Source: Ktedonobacterales bacterium
GTDB taxonomy: Bacteria; Chloroflexota; Ktedonobacteria; Ktedonobacterales; Ktedonobacteraceae
DNA: 64,000 bases
Assembly (NCBI GenBank): GCA_027451525.1
Contig: DAIDJF010000018.1
Location: forward strand, 1 to 64,000
Direction of reading: 5' to 3'
Shown: positions 33,583 to 42,369 of the stretch, one piece after another
Layout: each line of letters begins with the position of its first letter
How positions within the stretch are numbered: the first letter of the stretch is position 1
Notes under the pieces: model-generated
Told to the model about the DNA's origin: nothing
The model's input: the letters and a program-made list of their open reading frames with translations, nothing else
Databases searched by the model: none
Position numbers and translations under genes: made by a program

Positions 33583-35292
33583 TTACACAACGCGAATGTT
33601 TGCGTATTCCTTGCCTTTGGGGTCCATGACGTGAACGGCACAGGCCAGACAGGGATCGAACGAGTGGACGGTGCGCAAAATCTCAACGGGCTGTTCAGGA
33701 TTGGCGACGGGCGTACCGATCAGTGAGGACTCGTATGCTCCGCGTTGCCCGCTGGCATCGCGTGGGCCAGCGTTCCAGGTGGTCGGTACCACCGCCTGAT
33801 AGTTGGCAATCTTGCCATCTTTGACATGGACCCAGTGGCCGAGTGAACCGCGTGGAGCCTCGTGGAAGCCCCAGCCGAAGCCTTCACTGGGCCATGTGCT
33901 GGGGTCCCAATGGGCGGTATCGTGGATAGTCAGGTCGCCGCGTCCCATATTCTCTTCTAGTTGGGCGAGCCAGTTTGGGAGTTGGTTCGCCATTACCTGG
34001 GCCTCGACCGCACGGGCTGCGACACGTCCAAGCGTGGAAAAGAGCGCGGTCACATCGACACCGAGAGCTTTTAGTACGCTATCGACAGGTTGTTGTACGT
34101 AGCTTTTGCCTTGCGCATAGGCCAGCAGCATACGGGCAAGGGGACCCACTTCAACGGCATGGCCGTCATATCGTGGAGCTTTGAGCCAGCTATATTTATT
34201 ATTGGTATCGAGGAATTCAAAAGGTGGCTGAGGGCCTGTGAAATTAGGTTGCGTCTCACCTTTCCAGGGGTGGAGGGCTGCTTGATCGCCTTCGTTATAG
34301 TCATACCAGGAGTGCGCGACATACTCGGCAACCTTTTGTTGGTCAACAGGCTGAATAGTGCTCAAGTCGTGTTGTAAGATCAGGCCGCCAGGGAGGAAGA
34401 AGGTTGATGGCAAATTATGTACATCAGTACCGTAATCGCCGTAGGCCATATAATTGCCCAGCCCTGCGCCAATTTTGGCCCAGTCCTTATAGAAGGAACC
34501 GATGGCGATGACGTCAGGCACATAAACCTGTGAGACGAAGTCCTGACCACGCTGAATGAGTTGGGCCAGGAGCGAGAGGCGGTCCGCGTTAATCGTCGAT
34601 TCGTTATCGGGGTTGAGAGCAGTTGCCATACCACCGACCAGATAGGACTGGGGATGCGGGTTTTTGCCGCCTAAAATGGCATGAATGCGAATGAAATCGC
34701 GTTGCCAGTCGAGAGCTTCAAGATAGTGGGCAACTCCGAGCAGATTGGCCTCAGGCGGTAACTTATAAGCAGGATGACCCCAGTAGCCATTGGCAAAGAG
34801 GCCAAGCTGTCCTGTATTGACGAAAGCACTTAGGCGGTCTTGTACGCCTTTGAAATACGTGCGGCTCGATTTGGGCCATGTCGAGATAGATTGTGCCAGG
34901 GTTGAGGTCTTGCCGGGGTCGGCTTTTAGGGCCGAGGTGACATCAACCCAGTCCAGCGCGTGCAGGTGATAGAAGTGAATTACATGGTCCTGTACGAGCA
35001 GGCTACCCGCGATCAGATCGCGAATCAGGCGGGCATTATCTGGAATGGTGATATTGAGCGCACTCTCGACCGAGCGGACGGAGGCCAGGGCATGGACCGT
35101 GGTGCAGACGCCACAGATGCGTTGCGCAAACACCCAGGCATCACGCGGGTCACGATCACGCAAGATCATCTCGATGCCACGAAACATCGTGCCCGAACTC
35201 CAGGCGTCGGTGACAACCCCGTCCTGCACCTCTACTTCGATGCGCAGGTGGCCTTCGATGCGGGTAATCGGGTCAATTGCAATACGGGTCAT
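33583..35292 (-). CDS. hupL: Uptake [NiFe] hydrogenase large subunit
   Basis: This 569-residue catalytic subunit oxidises H2 at a Ni-Fe(CN)2CO centre. The L1 motif is QRICGVCTTVHALASVRS (Cys-x2-Cys-x3-His) near residue 60 and the L2 motif is FDPCLACAVH near the C-terminus. After the final His there are 15 residues (VMDPKGKEYANIRVV), the cleavable extension expected for protease-dependent maturation. The N-terminus DPITRIEGHLRIEV is typical. The match is to group 1 membrane-bound uptake enzymes; the exact subgroup was not determined. Its start has AGGAG 7-8 bases upstream. The gene follows the small subunit by 21 bases. Confidence 0.97.
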   Translation of the reverse strand: MTRIAIDPITRIEGHLRIEVEVQDGVVTDAWSSGTMFRGIEMILRDRDPRDAWVFAQRICGVCTTVHALASVRSVESALNITIPDNARLIRDLIAGSLLVQDHVIHFYHLHALDWVDVTSALKADPGKTSTLAQSISTWPKSSRTYFKGVQDRLSAFVNTGQLGLFANGYWGHPAYKLPPEANLLGVAHYLEALDWQRDFIRIHAILGGKNPHPQSYLVGGMATALNPDNESTINADRLSLLAQLIQRGQDFVSQVYVPDVIAIGSFYKDWAKIGAGLGNYMAYGDYGTDVHNLPSTFFLPGGLILQHDLSTIQPVDQQKVAEYVAHSWYDYNEGDQAALHPWKGETQPNFTGPQPPFEFLDTNNKYSWLKAPRYDGHAVEVGPLARMLLAYAQGKSYVQQPVDSVLKALGVDVTALFSTLGRVAARAVEAQVMANQLPNWLAQLEENMGRGDLTIHDTAHWDPSTWPSEGFGWGFHEAPRGSLGHWVHVKDGKIANYQAVVPTTWNAGPRDASGQRGAYESSLIGTPVANPEQPVEILRTVHSFDPCLACAVHVMDPKGKEYANIRVV

Positions 35293-35313
35293 ACGAAATC
35301 TCCTGTTTTCTGA

Positions 35314-36504
35314 CTAATCATGCGTTTCATTGGGTGTTTGCTGTGTATCTTGCTGGGGAGGTGTTGTTTCATTCTGGACATGACCATTTTGTGATACTGG
35401 TATCGTCGTCGTTGCTGCGGTGCGCTTGGCAGTCTGTTTCTTAATGATCGTGCCGACCGCGTGAATGCCGGAGAGCGCGGCAACCGTGCCGATGACGCCC
35501 AGACCAATCTCTTCAGAGGTGGACTCGATGCCGAAACCACCAATGCCTGGGAGGGTGCTATAGAAGGGGGTCATGGTATCCCAGAAATTGGGTTGAGCAC
35601 AACCGACGCAACCATGTCCCACACCAATAGGCCAGTTTGTGCCATCATTCCACTGAATGCGTGGGCAGTTATAGTTGGTTGCTGGTCCTTTACAGCCCAT
35701 CTTATAGAGACACCAGCCCTGACGATGGCCCTCGTCACCCCATTCCTGCACAAACTGGCCCGCGTCATAGTGGGCGCGGCGTGGACAATTATCATGAATG
35801 CGGTCGCCATGTGCAAAGAGCGGGCGGCTGAGATTATCGGTTGCAGGCAGTTCTTTGAACGTGAGATAGTGAACAAGCGTGGCCGCGAGATTCGCGCCGT
35901 TCATAGGACAGGCACTCAGGTTGATCAGTCGCAGGCCGGGGACTGCCTGACCTACGCCAACCGCTCCCGTGATGCCACCTGCTGCTGCTGGAATGCCACC
36001 GAATGCCGCGCATGTGCCTGCGGCGATAGTGGCATAGGCATTGCTGCACACCTCTTGCGCAATAGTCAGCGCGGAACGCCCCCCAATAGTGCAGTAGACG
36101 CCATTATTTGCCATGGGGATTGAGCCTTCGACAACAGCAAGGTATTGCCCTTTTTGTTGTGTAATGGTGTCTTGTAACGATTTCTCCGCCGCCTTGCCCG
36201 AAGGAGCCATCACGGTTTCATGATAATTCCAGGAGAGTAAGTCTAAAACAATGTCCGCGAAGGTTGGATGTGAGGATCGTAAGGCTGATTCAGAGTTGCC
36301 AGCGCAATCTTGAAATTCGAGCCAGACAAGGGCTGGGCGATGCGTCTGTTCCAATGCCTTCACAATCTTATGTGTATAACTTTGTGGCAAGGCTAACGCT
36401 CCAGCCATGACGGAGCAGAAGCGTAGAAAATCGCGACGCGAAACGTTGCGACGTTCTAATGCGGCCCAGACCCCATCTTTGAGGGTCTCGTGTGTATTAT
36501 TCAT
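35314..36504 (-). CDS. hupS: Uptake [NiFe] hydrogenase small subunit, Tat-exported, CxxN variant
   Basis: This 396-residue Fe-S electron-transfer subunit has a Tat signal SRRDFLRFCSVMAGALALP at about residues 22-40, so the pair is exported folded. A C-terminal hydrophobic helix (GLGVIGTVAALSGIHAVG) anchors it, followed by a Gln/Thr-rich tail. Distal cluster ligands are in RIHDNC, WCLYKMGCKGP; the medial cluster is in NCPRIQWNDG and GHGCVGC. The proximal cluster is unusual: the CxxC motif reads DCAGNSES, so the second Cys is Asn, while the later Cys residues (GTCAAFGG, LSACPMNG) remain. Two close ATGs exist (36510, 36504); GAGGAG is best spaced for 36504. First gene of the operon. Confidence 0.96.
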   Translation of the reverse strand: MNNTHETLKDGVWAALERRNVSRRDFLRFCSVMAGALALPQSYTHKIVKALEQTHRPALVWLEFQDCAGNSESALRSSHPTFADIVLDLLSWNYHETVMAPSGKAAEKSLQDTITQQKGQYLAVVEGSIPMANNGVYCTIGGRSALTIAQEVCSNAYATIAAGTCAAFGGIPAAAGGITGAVGVGQAVPGLRLINLSACPMNGANLAATLVHYLTFKELPATDNLSRPLFAHGDRIHDNCPRRAHYDAGQFVQEWGDEGHRQGWCLYKMGCKGPATNYNCPRIQWNDGTNWPIGVGHGCVGCAQPNFWDTMTPFYSTLPGIGGFGIESTSEEIGLGVIGTVAALSGIHAVGTIIKKQTAKRTAATTTIPVSQNGHVQNETTPPQQDTQQTPNETHD

Positions 36505-36609
36505 GTCCATTGCTCCTCGTGAGAAGATACATGCAGCAAGCAGTACGCAGCAGTGCGATTGTTCAGTCTGCGAATAGTGGAATGGTAGCTTGATGAGGAT
36601 AGCTTTTTC

Positions 36610-36648
36610 GTCACAATTGATTGATTTTTTGTCACAAAGCTGTCACAA
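36610..36648 (-). promoter_or_regulatory. Three helically phased TTGTGAC direct repeats
   Basis: On the minus strand TTGTGAC occurs at 36648-36642, 36637-36631 and 36616-36610. Offsets are 11 and 21 bases, about one and two DNA turns, so all three face the same side. They lie 106-144 bases before the hydrogenase start. No consensus promoter is visible downstream, which fits an activator-dependent promoter. The regulator is unknown. Confidence 0.55.
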
Positions 36649-36662
36649 ATTTATAAAAATGA

Positions 36663-37043
36663 TTATATCACTATCACAAGTAGGTTCATCGCGGGATGTA
36701 CAGTGCAATAGAGGTGAAAGGTACCAGCTGTATTGAATGGACCGAGGGTGGCACTGTCATTCCCTGCAATGGTCACATGAACCTCAGGTAGACCATTTTC
36801 CTGCGCAGGTTGGGGAATGTTATTAACCCAACTTCCATTGGCGATGATGTGAATGACAGGAGCGTCATTGATGAGGACAAGCATATCGCCTTTGTTGAGC
36901 GTGACAGTATGTTGTGTGAAGTCGCTATCGCTCATATGAACAGCCGTAACGCCCTGTGTGCTTCCACTTTGAAAGGTACAGGCGGCGAGAAGAAGTATGA
37001 GAAGAGCGGCAATACTACTGCGTAAAATGAATGTGCGCCCCAT
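36663..37043 (-). CDS. Cupredoxin-like lipoprotein
   Basis: This 126-residue exported protein has a lipoprotein signal (LLILLLAAC, lipid-modified Cys) followed by a plastocyanin/azurin-type beta-sandwich. Candidate type-1 copper ligands are the His in PVIHIIANGSW, and Cys, His and Met in LYCTVHPAMN (Cys-x2-His-x2-Met). It likely carries electrons or binds copper at the outer face of the membrane. The ATG at 37043 is preferred because AAGGAG precedes it; upstream codons in the frame would spoil the signal peptide. It is divergent in position from no neighbour and lies just upstream of the hydrogenase operon; TGTGAC repeats precede both. A paralogue lies at 51623-52057. Confidence 0.85.
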   Translation of the reverse strand: MGRTFILRSSIAALLILLLAACTFQSGSTQGVTAVHMSDSDFTQHTVTLNKGDMLVLINDAPVIHIIANGSWVNNIPQPAQENGLPEVHVTIAGNDSATLGPFNTAGTFHLYCTVHPAMNLLVIVI

Positions 37044-37117
37044 AACGTTCCAGCTCCTTACGTATGACCATACACTGGCGGCTTGTGCTGATGTGAACAC
37101 TAGCCCGCTAAAAAGAT

Positions 37118-37167
37118 AGTGTTACACGTTCTCATTAGTGTCACAGGCAAGCTCACCAGTGTCACAG
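37118..37167 (-). promoter_or_regulatory. AGTGTCACAG direct repeats upstream of cupredoxin gene
   Basis: AGTGTCACAG (plus strand) occurs exactly at 37137-37146 and 37158-37167, 21 bases apart; a weaker copy AGTGTTACAC is at 37118-37127. Their TGTGAC core (minus strand) equals that upstream of the hydrogenase operon. Confidence 0.5.
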
Positions 37168-37193
37168 TCTGCTCTCAGTAGGGGGCTGTAAGG

Positions 37194-37469
37194 CTAGAGG
37201 CTATTGTCGGCTTGCTCAAACTTGCTTGCCGTTTCTTGAAGATGCTGGCCTATCGAGTCGCCCCAGTTGGTGAGGCTGCTCACAGAAGAGCGCCATTGTG
37301 TGAGCAAGGTATCGAAATGTTGTCGGCTGATGCCAATCCAGTCACCTTCCAGTTGCGCGGCAGTATGTTGAATTTGTGGCTCTAGTTGGGTCTGGATCTG
37401 CTCGTTAAGTTGAATGAAAAGCGTGCCGAGTTGGCGCATAAGATCAGTATTAACATGAATATTGCCCAT
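37194..37469 (-). CDS. WXG100 family protein
   Basis: This 91-residue helical-hairpin protein of the ESAT-6/WXG100 superfamily has the central turn motif Trp-x-Gly at DWIGIS, about residue 44. The frame is flanked by two amphipathic helices, and the protein ends in TASKFEQADNSL, the Y/F-x3-D/E-like export region. Such proteins are secreted as dimers by type VII (ESX) systems or act as partner domains of LXG/WXG effectors. The start at 37469 has AAAGGAG eight bases upstream. It is the second of two tandem homologous genes. No EssC/EccC ATPase is present in the window. Confidence 0.9.
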   Translation of the reverse strand: MGNIHVNTDLMRQLGTLFIQLNEQIQTQLEPQIQHTAAQLEGDWIGISRQHFDTLLTQWRSSVSSLTNWGDSIGQHLQETASKFEQADNSL

Positions 37470-37496
37470 GATAGATTGCTCCTTTGGTGAGAAAAG

Positions 37497-37534
37497 ATAG
37501 CCCCTATAACGCACTACTGCACTATAGGGGCTAT
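37497..37534 (-). terminator. Hairpin between the two WXG100 genes
   Basis: ATAGCCCCTATA and TATAGGGGCTAT form a perfect 12-bp stem with a 14-base loop; CTTTTCTC follows on the minus strand. It may be a partial terminator that lowers expression of the second gene. Confidence 0.6.
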
Positions 37535-37557
37535 CCGCAATGGTATGATGGAAGAGC

Positions 37558-37833
37558 TTAGAGACTCTGGTCGGCCTGCTCAAAGCGGGTGGCGGTATCT
37601 TGCAGGTGGCGACCCAGCTCTTCGCCGCTGGCGACCAACTGCTCGGCGGCACTGCGCCAATCCTGATACAGCTGCTCGTAGCGTTGGCGGCTCGTCCCCT
37701 GCCAGTCGCTCTCGACCTGATTGGTGTAGCCCTGGATCTGCGCCTCGGTGTTGCTCTGGATGCTGTCGTTGAGCTGGTAGAAAACCTGACCGAGCTGGCG
37801 CAGCAGGTCTGTATTAATATGAATTGTTGCCAT
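37558..37833 (-). CDS. WXG100 family protein
   Basis: This 91-residue paralogue of the downstream WXG100 protein has the same length, the same N-terminus pattern (xTIHINTDLLRQLG) and the same C-terminus (TATRFEQADQSL). The turn motif is DWQGTSR. The two may form a heterodimer as EsxA/EsxB-like pairs do, but their similarity to each other also allows homodimers. The start at 37833 follows GGAG by ten bases. The frame extends upstream to 37968 without a ribosome binding site. The 350 bases on its 5' side (37834-38184) hold no recognised element. Confidence 0.9.
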   Translation of the reverse strand: MATIHINTDLLRQLGQVFYQLNDSIQSNTEAQIQGYTNQVESDWQGTSRQRYEQLYQDWRSAAEQLVASGEELGRHLQDTATRFEQADQSL

Positions 37834-38184
37834 TGTGTGTATGCTCCATTCTTGTTCTATAGTAATTGATGATAGAAGACGGGCCTTGCGTACTTCTGAA
37901 TACTTGTATGATAGTAGTACACTGTTGAGGAGATGTGGCGGGTATGGGAGGTGCGCGTTCCCTGTCACTCGTCATATCGTGCCCCATCAGTTGTCCTACT
38001 CATTTGTAGTATCTGGGGGGCGTGTACATAAAAATCTCAATCTATCTATCCTAAATATGGAACCCAATAGTAGTGCCAACGGTATATGTTTATAGTTGGA
38101 AATAGGATGATGGAGAAGCGAACAAGGATGTTCTAGCTGATATTTTGTGGAAAATACAGGCATGTAAGAAAGGGTAATACGTGT

Positions 38185-39201
38185 ATGACTGCGCAACGGG
38201 CAGAGCCATTTCAGCGGAGAGAGATGACGGAGAAACCTGTCTATTCGGTGGTCGCACCAGTATTTAATGAAGAGGAGACGCTACCACATTTTTATCAGCG
38301 TGTCATAGCCGTCATGGAACCGCTTGGGGAAGCGTTTGAGTTGGTTCTAGTCAATGATGGTAGTCGTGATAGTTCGTATCGTTTGATGCGCGAACTGTAT
38401 GAAAAAGATGCACGTGTGCGCGTGCTAGACTTTTCACGCAACTTTGGGCATCAGATTGCGATTTCAGCGGGCCTCGATCACGCGCATGGTCAGGCGGTAA
38501 TTATTCTTGACTCCGATCTGCAAGACCCGCCGGAGGTGATTCCTGAATTGATCGCGCGCTGGAAAGAGGGAGCGGATGTCGTCTATGCACAACGTGCCAA
38601 GCGACGGGGCGAGACGCGCTTTAAGCTCTGGACGGCGTCTTTGTTTTATCGGTTGATGCGCCGTGTGACCTCTGTCGACATTCCACGCGACACGGGCGAT
38701 TTCCGCCTGCTTGATCGGCAAGTGGTTGATACCTTGATCGCGATGCATGAGCATCATCGTTTCATGCGTGGTCTCTCCGCGTGGGTGGGATTCCGGCAGG
38801 TTGCAGTTCCCTATGAGCGGCACGAGCGATTTGCAGGCACGACTAAATACCCACTACTCAAGATGATTCGCTTCTCGCTTGATGCGATTACGAGTTTTAG
38901 TCATGCTCCATTGGAACTGGCAACGAGTTTTGGCTTTCTATTAGCAGGCATTAGTCTGATTGGCATAATCGTCGCAATTATCTTGCGTCTGTTTACAGGG
39001 GCCATTGTTGGGCAGGCTTCAACGCTGATTCTCGTACTGTTTCTGGGGGGTATTCAATTAATTTTCTTGGGCATTATTGGCGAGTATTTGGGACGTATCT
39101 ACGACGAGGTACGTGCGCGCCCATTATATATTGTGCGTGAGGTACTCGATGAGGAAGAGCAACAGAATGAGCAGTTCCAACGCCGACCGCGTGTGCGTTA
39201 A
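38185..39201 (+). CDS. GT2 family glycosyltransferase, GtrB/DPM1-like
   Basis: This 338-residue membrane-associated enzyme transfers a sugar from a nucleotide donor to undecaprenyl or dolichyl phosphate. The N-terminal GT-A fold has [22 protein letters not shown] and the DxD-like [12 protein letters not shown] motif; [11 protein letters not shown] is the subgroup signature. Two C-terminal helices (about residues 240-265 and 275-300) anchor it, followed by a basic tail. GtrB-like proteins supply lipid-linked sugars for wall or glycan modification. It stands alone. The ATG at 38185 was kept because AAAGGG precedes it; an internal ATG at residue 14 is possible. Confidence 0.92.
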   Translation: MTAQRAEPFQRREMTEKPVYSVVAPVFNEEETLPHFYQRVIAVMEPLGEAFELVLVNDGSRDSSYRLMRELYEKDARVRVLDFSRNFGHQIAISAGLDHAHGQAVIILDSDLQDPPEVIPELIARWKEGADVVYAQRAKRRGETRFKLWTASLFYRLMRRVTSVDIPRDTGDFRLLDRQVVDTLIAMHEHHRFMRGLSAWVGFRQVAVPYERHERFAGTTKYPLLKMIRFSLDAITSFSHAPLELATSFGFLLAGISLIGIIVAIILRLFTGAIVGQASTLILVLFLGGIQLIFLGIIGEYLGRIYDEVRARPLYIVREVLDEEEQQNEQFQRRPRVR

Positions 39202-39308
39202 AGTGGAGATTACTTATTTTGTGAAATAGCCAGGAGAGATTTGAATAATAAATAAAAAGTTGTGAGATCTCTCTCATCTGCTGCGTAGTATAAATAACGT
39301 TAACTGTT

Positions 39309-39359
39309 CGTTCATGCCAGTGAACGTTTATGTTGACGAATGCTCTGTATGGACAGAGC
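39309..39359 (+). promoter_or_regulatory. Two inverted repeats upstream of the peptide importer operon
   Basis: CGTTCA-N6-TGAACG (39309-39326) is an operator-like inverted repeat. GCTCTGT-ATGG-ACAGAGC (39342-39359) is a tight hairpin about 90 bases before the binding-protein start. Both lie in the presumed promoter/leader region. Confidence 0.45.
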
Positions 39360-39451
39360 TATGGAGGTAGAACTCCGTGGCACCTGTAGAAGTTGCCCAG
39401 ATAGCGAGTACACCCGTCCCTCAATCTGATATTATTTTCGAGGAGGACAAG

Positions 39452-41155
39452 ATGCTCAAGCGACCTGGCCCCCGGTTACTCATGCTTAGCGTATCTCTTT
39501 TTTCGCTACTAGTTTTGCTACTTAGCGCGTGTGGTGCTCCTACCCAGGGTGGCAGCACTAGCAATGGTGGTGGAACAGCGGTCAAAGGCGGTACGTGGAT
39601 TGATGATCTGTATGAAGAGCCAAGTTCATTAATTCCCAATGCCTCGTCACAAACATTCGCAGATATGGTTGACCAGGCTATTTACACCCCGCTCTTCTAT
39701 GGCGACCCCAGCGGTAAGCTGAACCCCGGTCTAGCGACCGAAATTCCCACTCTGCAAAATGGTGGCATTAGCTCTGACCTGAAAACCTGGACCTTCCACC
39801 TGCGTAAAGGTCTTGTCTGGTCGGATGGTGTGCCCCTGGATGCCAGAGACGTTGATTTCACCTGGAAGGTCTGGAATAATCCCAAGTTTGGTGCGGCAAG
39901 TACACTTGGCATTAACCTGATCCAGAGCACAACCATTTCATCTGACAACTTGTCGATTACTTTCCACTTGAGCCAGCCATTTTCGCCTTTCCTCTCTGCC
40001 TGGGCTGATGGCTTGGATGCTCCTCTGCCCATGCATCACTTCGCGAATATGTCCGTTGATCAGATCACCAAGTCGGCTGATAACCTCAATCCTTCCGTGA
40101 CCAATGGACCTTTCATGATGAAGGAGAGCAAGCCGGGTGACCACTATACGGTCGTGCGCAATCCTCGCTACTATCTGGCTTCGAGTGGCTACCCGTATCT
40201 GGATAGCGTAGTTTTCCGTATCGTGACCGACCAGAACACCATTCTGAAAGACTTGCAGGCTGGCAGTATTGACTCGTCCTGGTTCTTGGATGTCAGTAAG
40301 GTCCCAGCGTACAATCGCTTGACGGATTACAAACTGGTTGCGAATCCCAAGTCTACCAACTTTGAGGCGATGTACTTCAACTTCCATAACAAGATTCTGG
40401 CAAACAATCTGGTTGTGCGCCAGGCGATGGCAATGGCTATTGACCATCAGGCCTTGATTGACGTGGCGCGTCGTGGTCAGGCCGCTCCGCTATGTACCGA
40501 TCATGGTGCAGGTCTCGTGCCAGGTTATCAGGCCAATGCCCCATGTCCTAAGTTTGACCCGGCTGGAGCCAACACCTTGCTCGATCAGGCGGGTTGGGTC
40601 AAGGGTAAAGATGGCATTCGCACGAAGAACGGACAACGTCTGGAGTTCATGTATTCGACAACTGCCAATAACCTGTGGCGTGCTGACGACGAACTGATCC
40701 TGCAACAGAACTTCAAGGCTATTGGTATTCAGATCGACATTCAGAACTACCCAGCAAGTACCTTCTTCGGCACTTTCCTGAGCGATGGTATTCCGGGCAA
40801 GTATGATATTGCAGAGTTCGAGAATACCTTTGGTTATGATGCTGATGACGCTTCGGTGGCTGCAACCAGCCAGATTCCGCCCAACGGCTTCAACATCATG
40901 TTCTATAGCAACAAGCAGTTGGACGCGCTCTACGCACAAGAAGAAGCGACAGCAGATCCCAATGTGCGCCAGCAGATCTTCAATCAGATCCACCAGATTT
41001 ATCTGACGGATTTCCCCTTCATCACGCTGTATGCGCCAGAAGATATCGCGATGGTCAAGATCGGCACCCATAACTACGATCCAGCTCCTGGTGGTGCTTC
41101 TGAGACGATCAATATCTGGCAGTGGTGGTGTGATGGCGGCAAGTGCCCGGCATAG
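39452..41155 (+). CDS. dppA: Peptide ABC transporter substrate-binding lipoprotein
   Basis: This 567-residue extracytoplasmic receptor belongs to the SBP family 5 (DppA/OppA). Its lipoprotein signal ends LLLSACGAP. Family features include the N-terminal DPHxx-like region replaced by EEPSSLIPNASSQ, YTPLFYGDPSG, TWTFHLRKGLVWSDGVPLDARDV and NGPFMMKES. It captures oligopeptides or related ligands and hands them to the permeases encoded next. The ATG at 39452 is chosen because GAGGAGG lies five bases upstream and it gives a proper lipoprotein signal; a GTG at 39377 does not. First gene of the five-gene importer operon. Confidence 0.94.
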   Translation: MLKRPGPRLLMLSVSLFSLLVLLLSACGAPTQGGSTSNGGGTAVKGGTWIDDLYEEPSSLIPNASSQTFADMVDQAIYTPLFYGDPSGKLNPGLATEIPTLQNGGISSDLKTWTFHLRKGLVWSDGVPLDARDVDFTWKVWNNPKFGAASTLGINLIQSTTISSDNLSITFHLSQPFSPFLSAWADGLDAPLPMHHFANMSVDQITKSADNLNPSVTNGPFMMKESKPGDHYTVVRNPRYYLASSGYPYLDSVVFRIVTDQNTILKDLQAGSIDSSWFLDVSKVPAYNRLTDYKLVANPKSTNFEAMYFNFHNKILANNLVVRQAMAMAIDHQALIDVARRGQAAPLCTDHGAGLVPGYQANAPCPKFDPAGANTLLDQAGWVKGKDGIRTKNGQRLEFMYSTTANNLWRADDELILQQNFKAIGIQIDIQNYPASTFFGTFLSDGIPGKYDIAEFENTFGYDADDASVAATSQIPPNGFNIMFYSNKQLDALYAQEEATADPNVRQQIFNQIHQIYLTDFPFITLYAPEDIAMVKIGTHNYDPAPGGASETINIWQWWCDGGKCPA

Positions 41156-41219
41156 TCATTGAGATGAGGAGATGAGGAACATCTCTCTTTCATCACAAGA
41201 TGTGTTAGTTACGGCAATG

Positions 41220-41262
41220 TAGCCCTTGATTGGTTTCCGTAGAGCAAGTCAATCAAGGGCTA
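41220..41262 (+). terminator. Hairpin after the substrate-binding protein gene
   Basis: TAGCCCTTGATTG pairs with CAATCAAGGGCTA (13 bp), followed by a T-rich stretch (ACTTGCTATTTT). In importer operons such a hairpin allows more binding protein than permease to be made. Confidence 0.75.
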
Positions 41263-41383
41263 CTTGCTATTTTATGGGAAAAAACGCTATATCTCTACGA
41301 GAAAATATGGTACACTATGCACAACGTTTTTTTCCTAATTCTATGCTCGTCGATTCGTATCTCACTATCCTGCGGAGGTGTCT

Positions 41384-42346
41384 ATGGGTCGCTATATTCT
41401 TAGACGCTTGATACAAGCGATACCCCTGATTATATTGCTTTCGATTGCCATGTTTCTGCTCATTCAGGCTTTGCCCGGCGGTCCTCAAGCGGTTATTTTT
41501 AACCCACATCTGTCGGCGGCTGGAAGAGCAGCCATGAAAGCGCGTTTTGGTTTAAATGATCCGCTCCCTGTTCAGTATCTAAAATGGGCTGGGCGTGCTC
41601 TGGTAGGTGATTTTGGCTTCTCGTTTCAGACCAACGAGCCGGTCTCCGCTGTGCTTGCGCGACGTTTTCCCAATACGCTGGAACTATTCGGCTCGGCACT
41701 GGTGCTGGCCCTTGTCCTGGCAATTATTCTAGGCGTGGTTGCGGCGGTGCGGCAAGGCTCCGTCGTGGATTATAGCCTGATGACGCTTTCCTACTTTGGG
41801 ATTGCCATGCCAACTTTTGTGCTGGGACTAATCGCACAAAATATCTTTGCTGTGCAACTGCACTGGTTCCCTACATCTGGTACCGCAACGCTTGGCTATA
41901 CGCTGACTCCTTTTGATGCCTTTATCGATCATTTAGCCCATCTCTTTTTACCTATGATGGTGCTGGCAATCGCCTTTATCGCGGGCTGGAGCCGCTATAT
42001 GCGTTCCAGTATGATCGAGGTTGTCAAACAGGACTACATGCGTACTGCACGTGCCAAAGGCGTATCACCTGTGCCTATGTTGTTGAATCATGCCCTGCGC
42101 AATGCGGTTATTCCTCTCATTACCGTTGTCGCGATTGACTTCGGCTCGGTTGCAGGTGGTGCCGCAATTACGGAAGGCGTGTTTGCATGGCCGGGCATGG
42201 GCTTGCAATTCCTTGAGTCTCTGGATAGCCGCGATTACCCAGTCCTGCTGGCCATGCTCATGTTGAGCGCGCTCTTCGTAATAGGCTTTAACTTGCTGGC
42301 TGATATTCTCTACGCTGTCATGGACCCACGTATTCGTTACTCCTAG
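41384..42346 (+). CDS. dppB: Peptide ABC transporter permease (DppB-like)
   Basis: This 320-residue inner-membrane permease has six predicted helices. The N-terminus GRYILRRLIQAIPLIILLS and the signature SRYMRSSMIEVVKQDYMRTARAKG (EAA loop contacting the ATPase) identify the DppB/OppB type. The ATG at 41384 follows GGAGG by five bases, better than the GTG two codons earlier. It is separated from the binding-protein gene by a hairpin and followed closely by the partner permease. Confidence 0.95.
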   Translation: MGRYILRRLIQAIPLIILLSIAMFLLIQALPGGPQAVIFNPHLSAAGRAAMKARFGLNDPLPVQYLKWAGRALVGDFGFSFQTNEPVSAVLARRFPNTLELFGSALVLALVLAIILGVVAAVRQGSVVDYSLMTLSYFGIAMPTFVLGLIAQNIFAVQLHWFPTSGTATLGYTLTPFDAFIDHLAHLFLPMMVLAIAFIAGWSRYMRSSMIEVVKQDYMRTARAKGVSPVPMLLNHALRNAVIPLITVVAIDFGSVAGGAAITEGVFAWPGMGLQFLESLDSRDYPVLLAMLMLSALFVIGFNLLADILYAVMDPRIRYS

Positions 42347-42369
42347 CCGATTGAGAAAAGGAGACACCG

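Noticed and set aside
35314-35450. His/Gln-rich tail of the hydrogenase small subunit as a nickel store
   Set aside because: The tail is rich in Thr, Gln and Asn with only isolated His; nothing supports metal storage.
40490-41071. 193-codon minus-strand open frame
   Set aside because: It is antisense to the peptide-binding protein gene and has no ribosome binding site or family resemblance.
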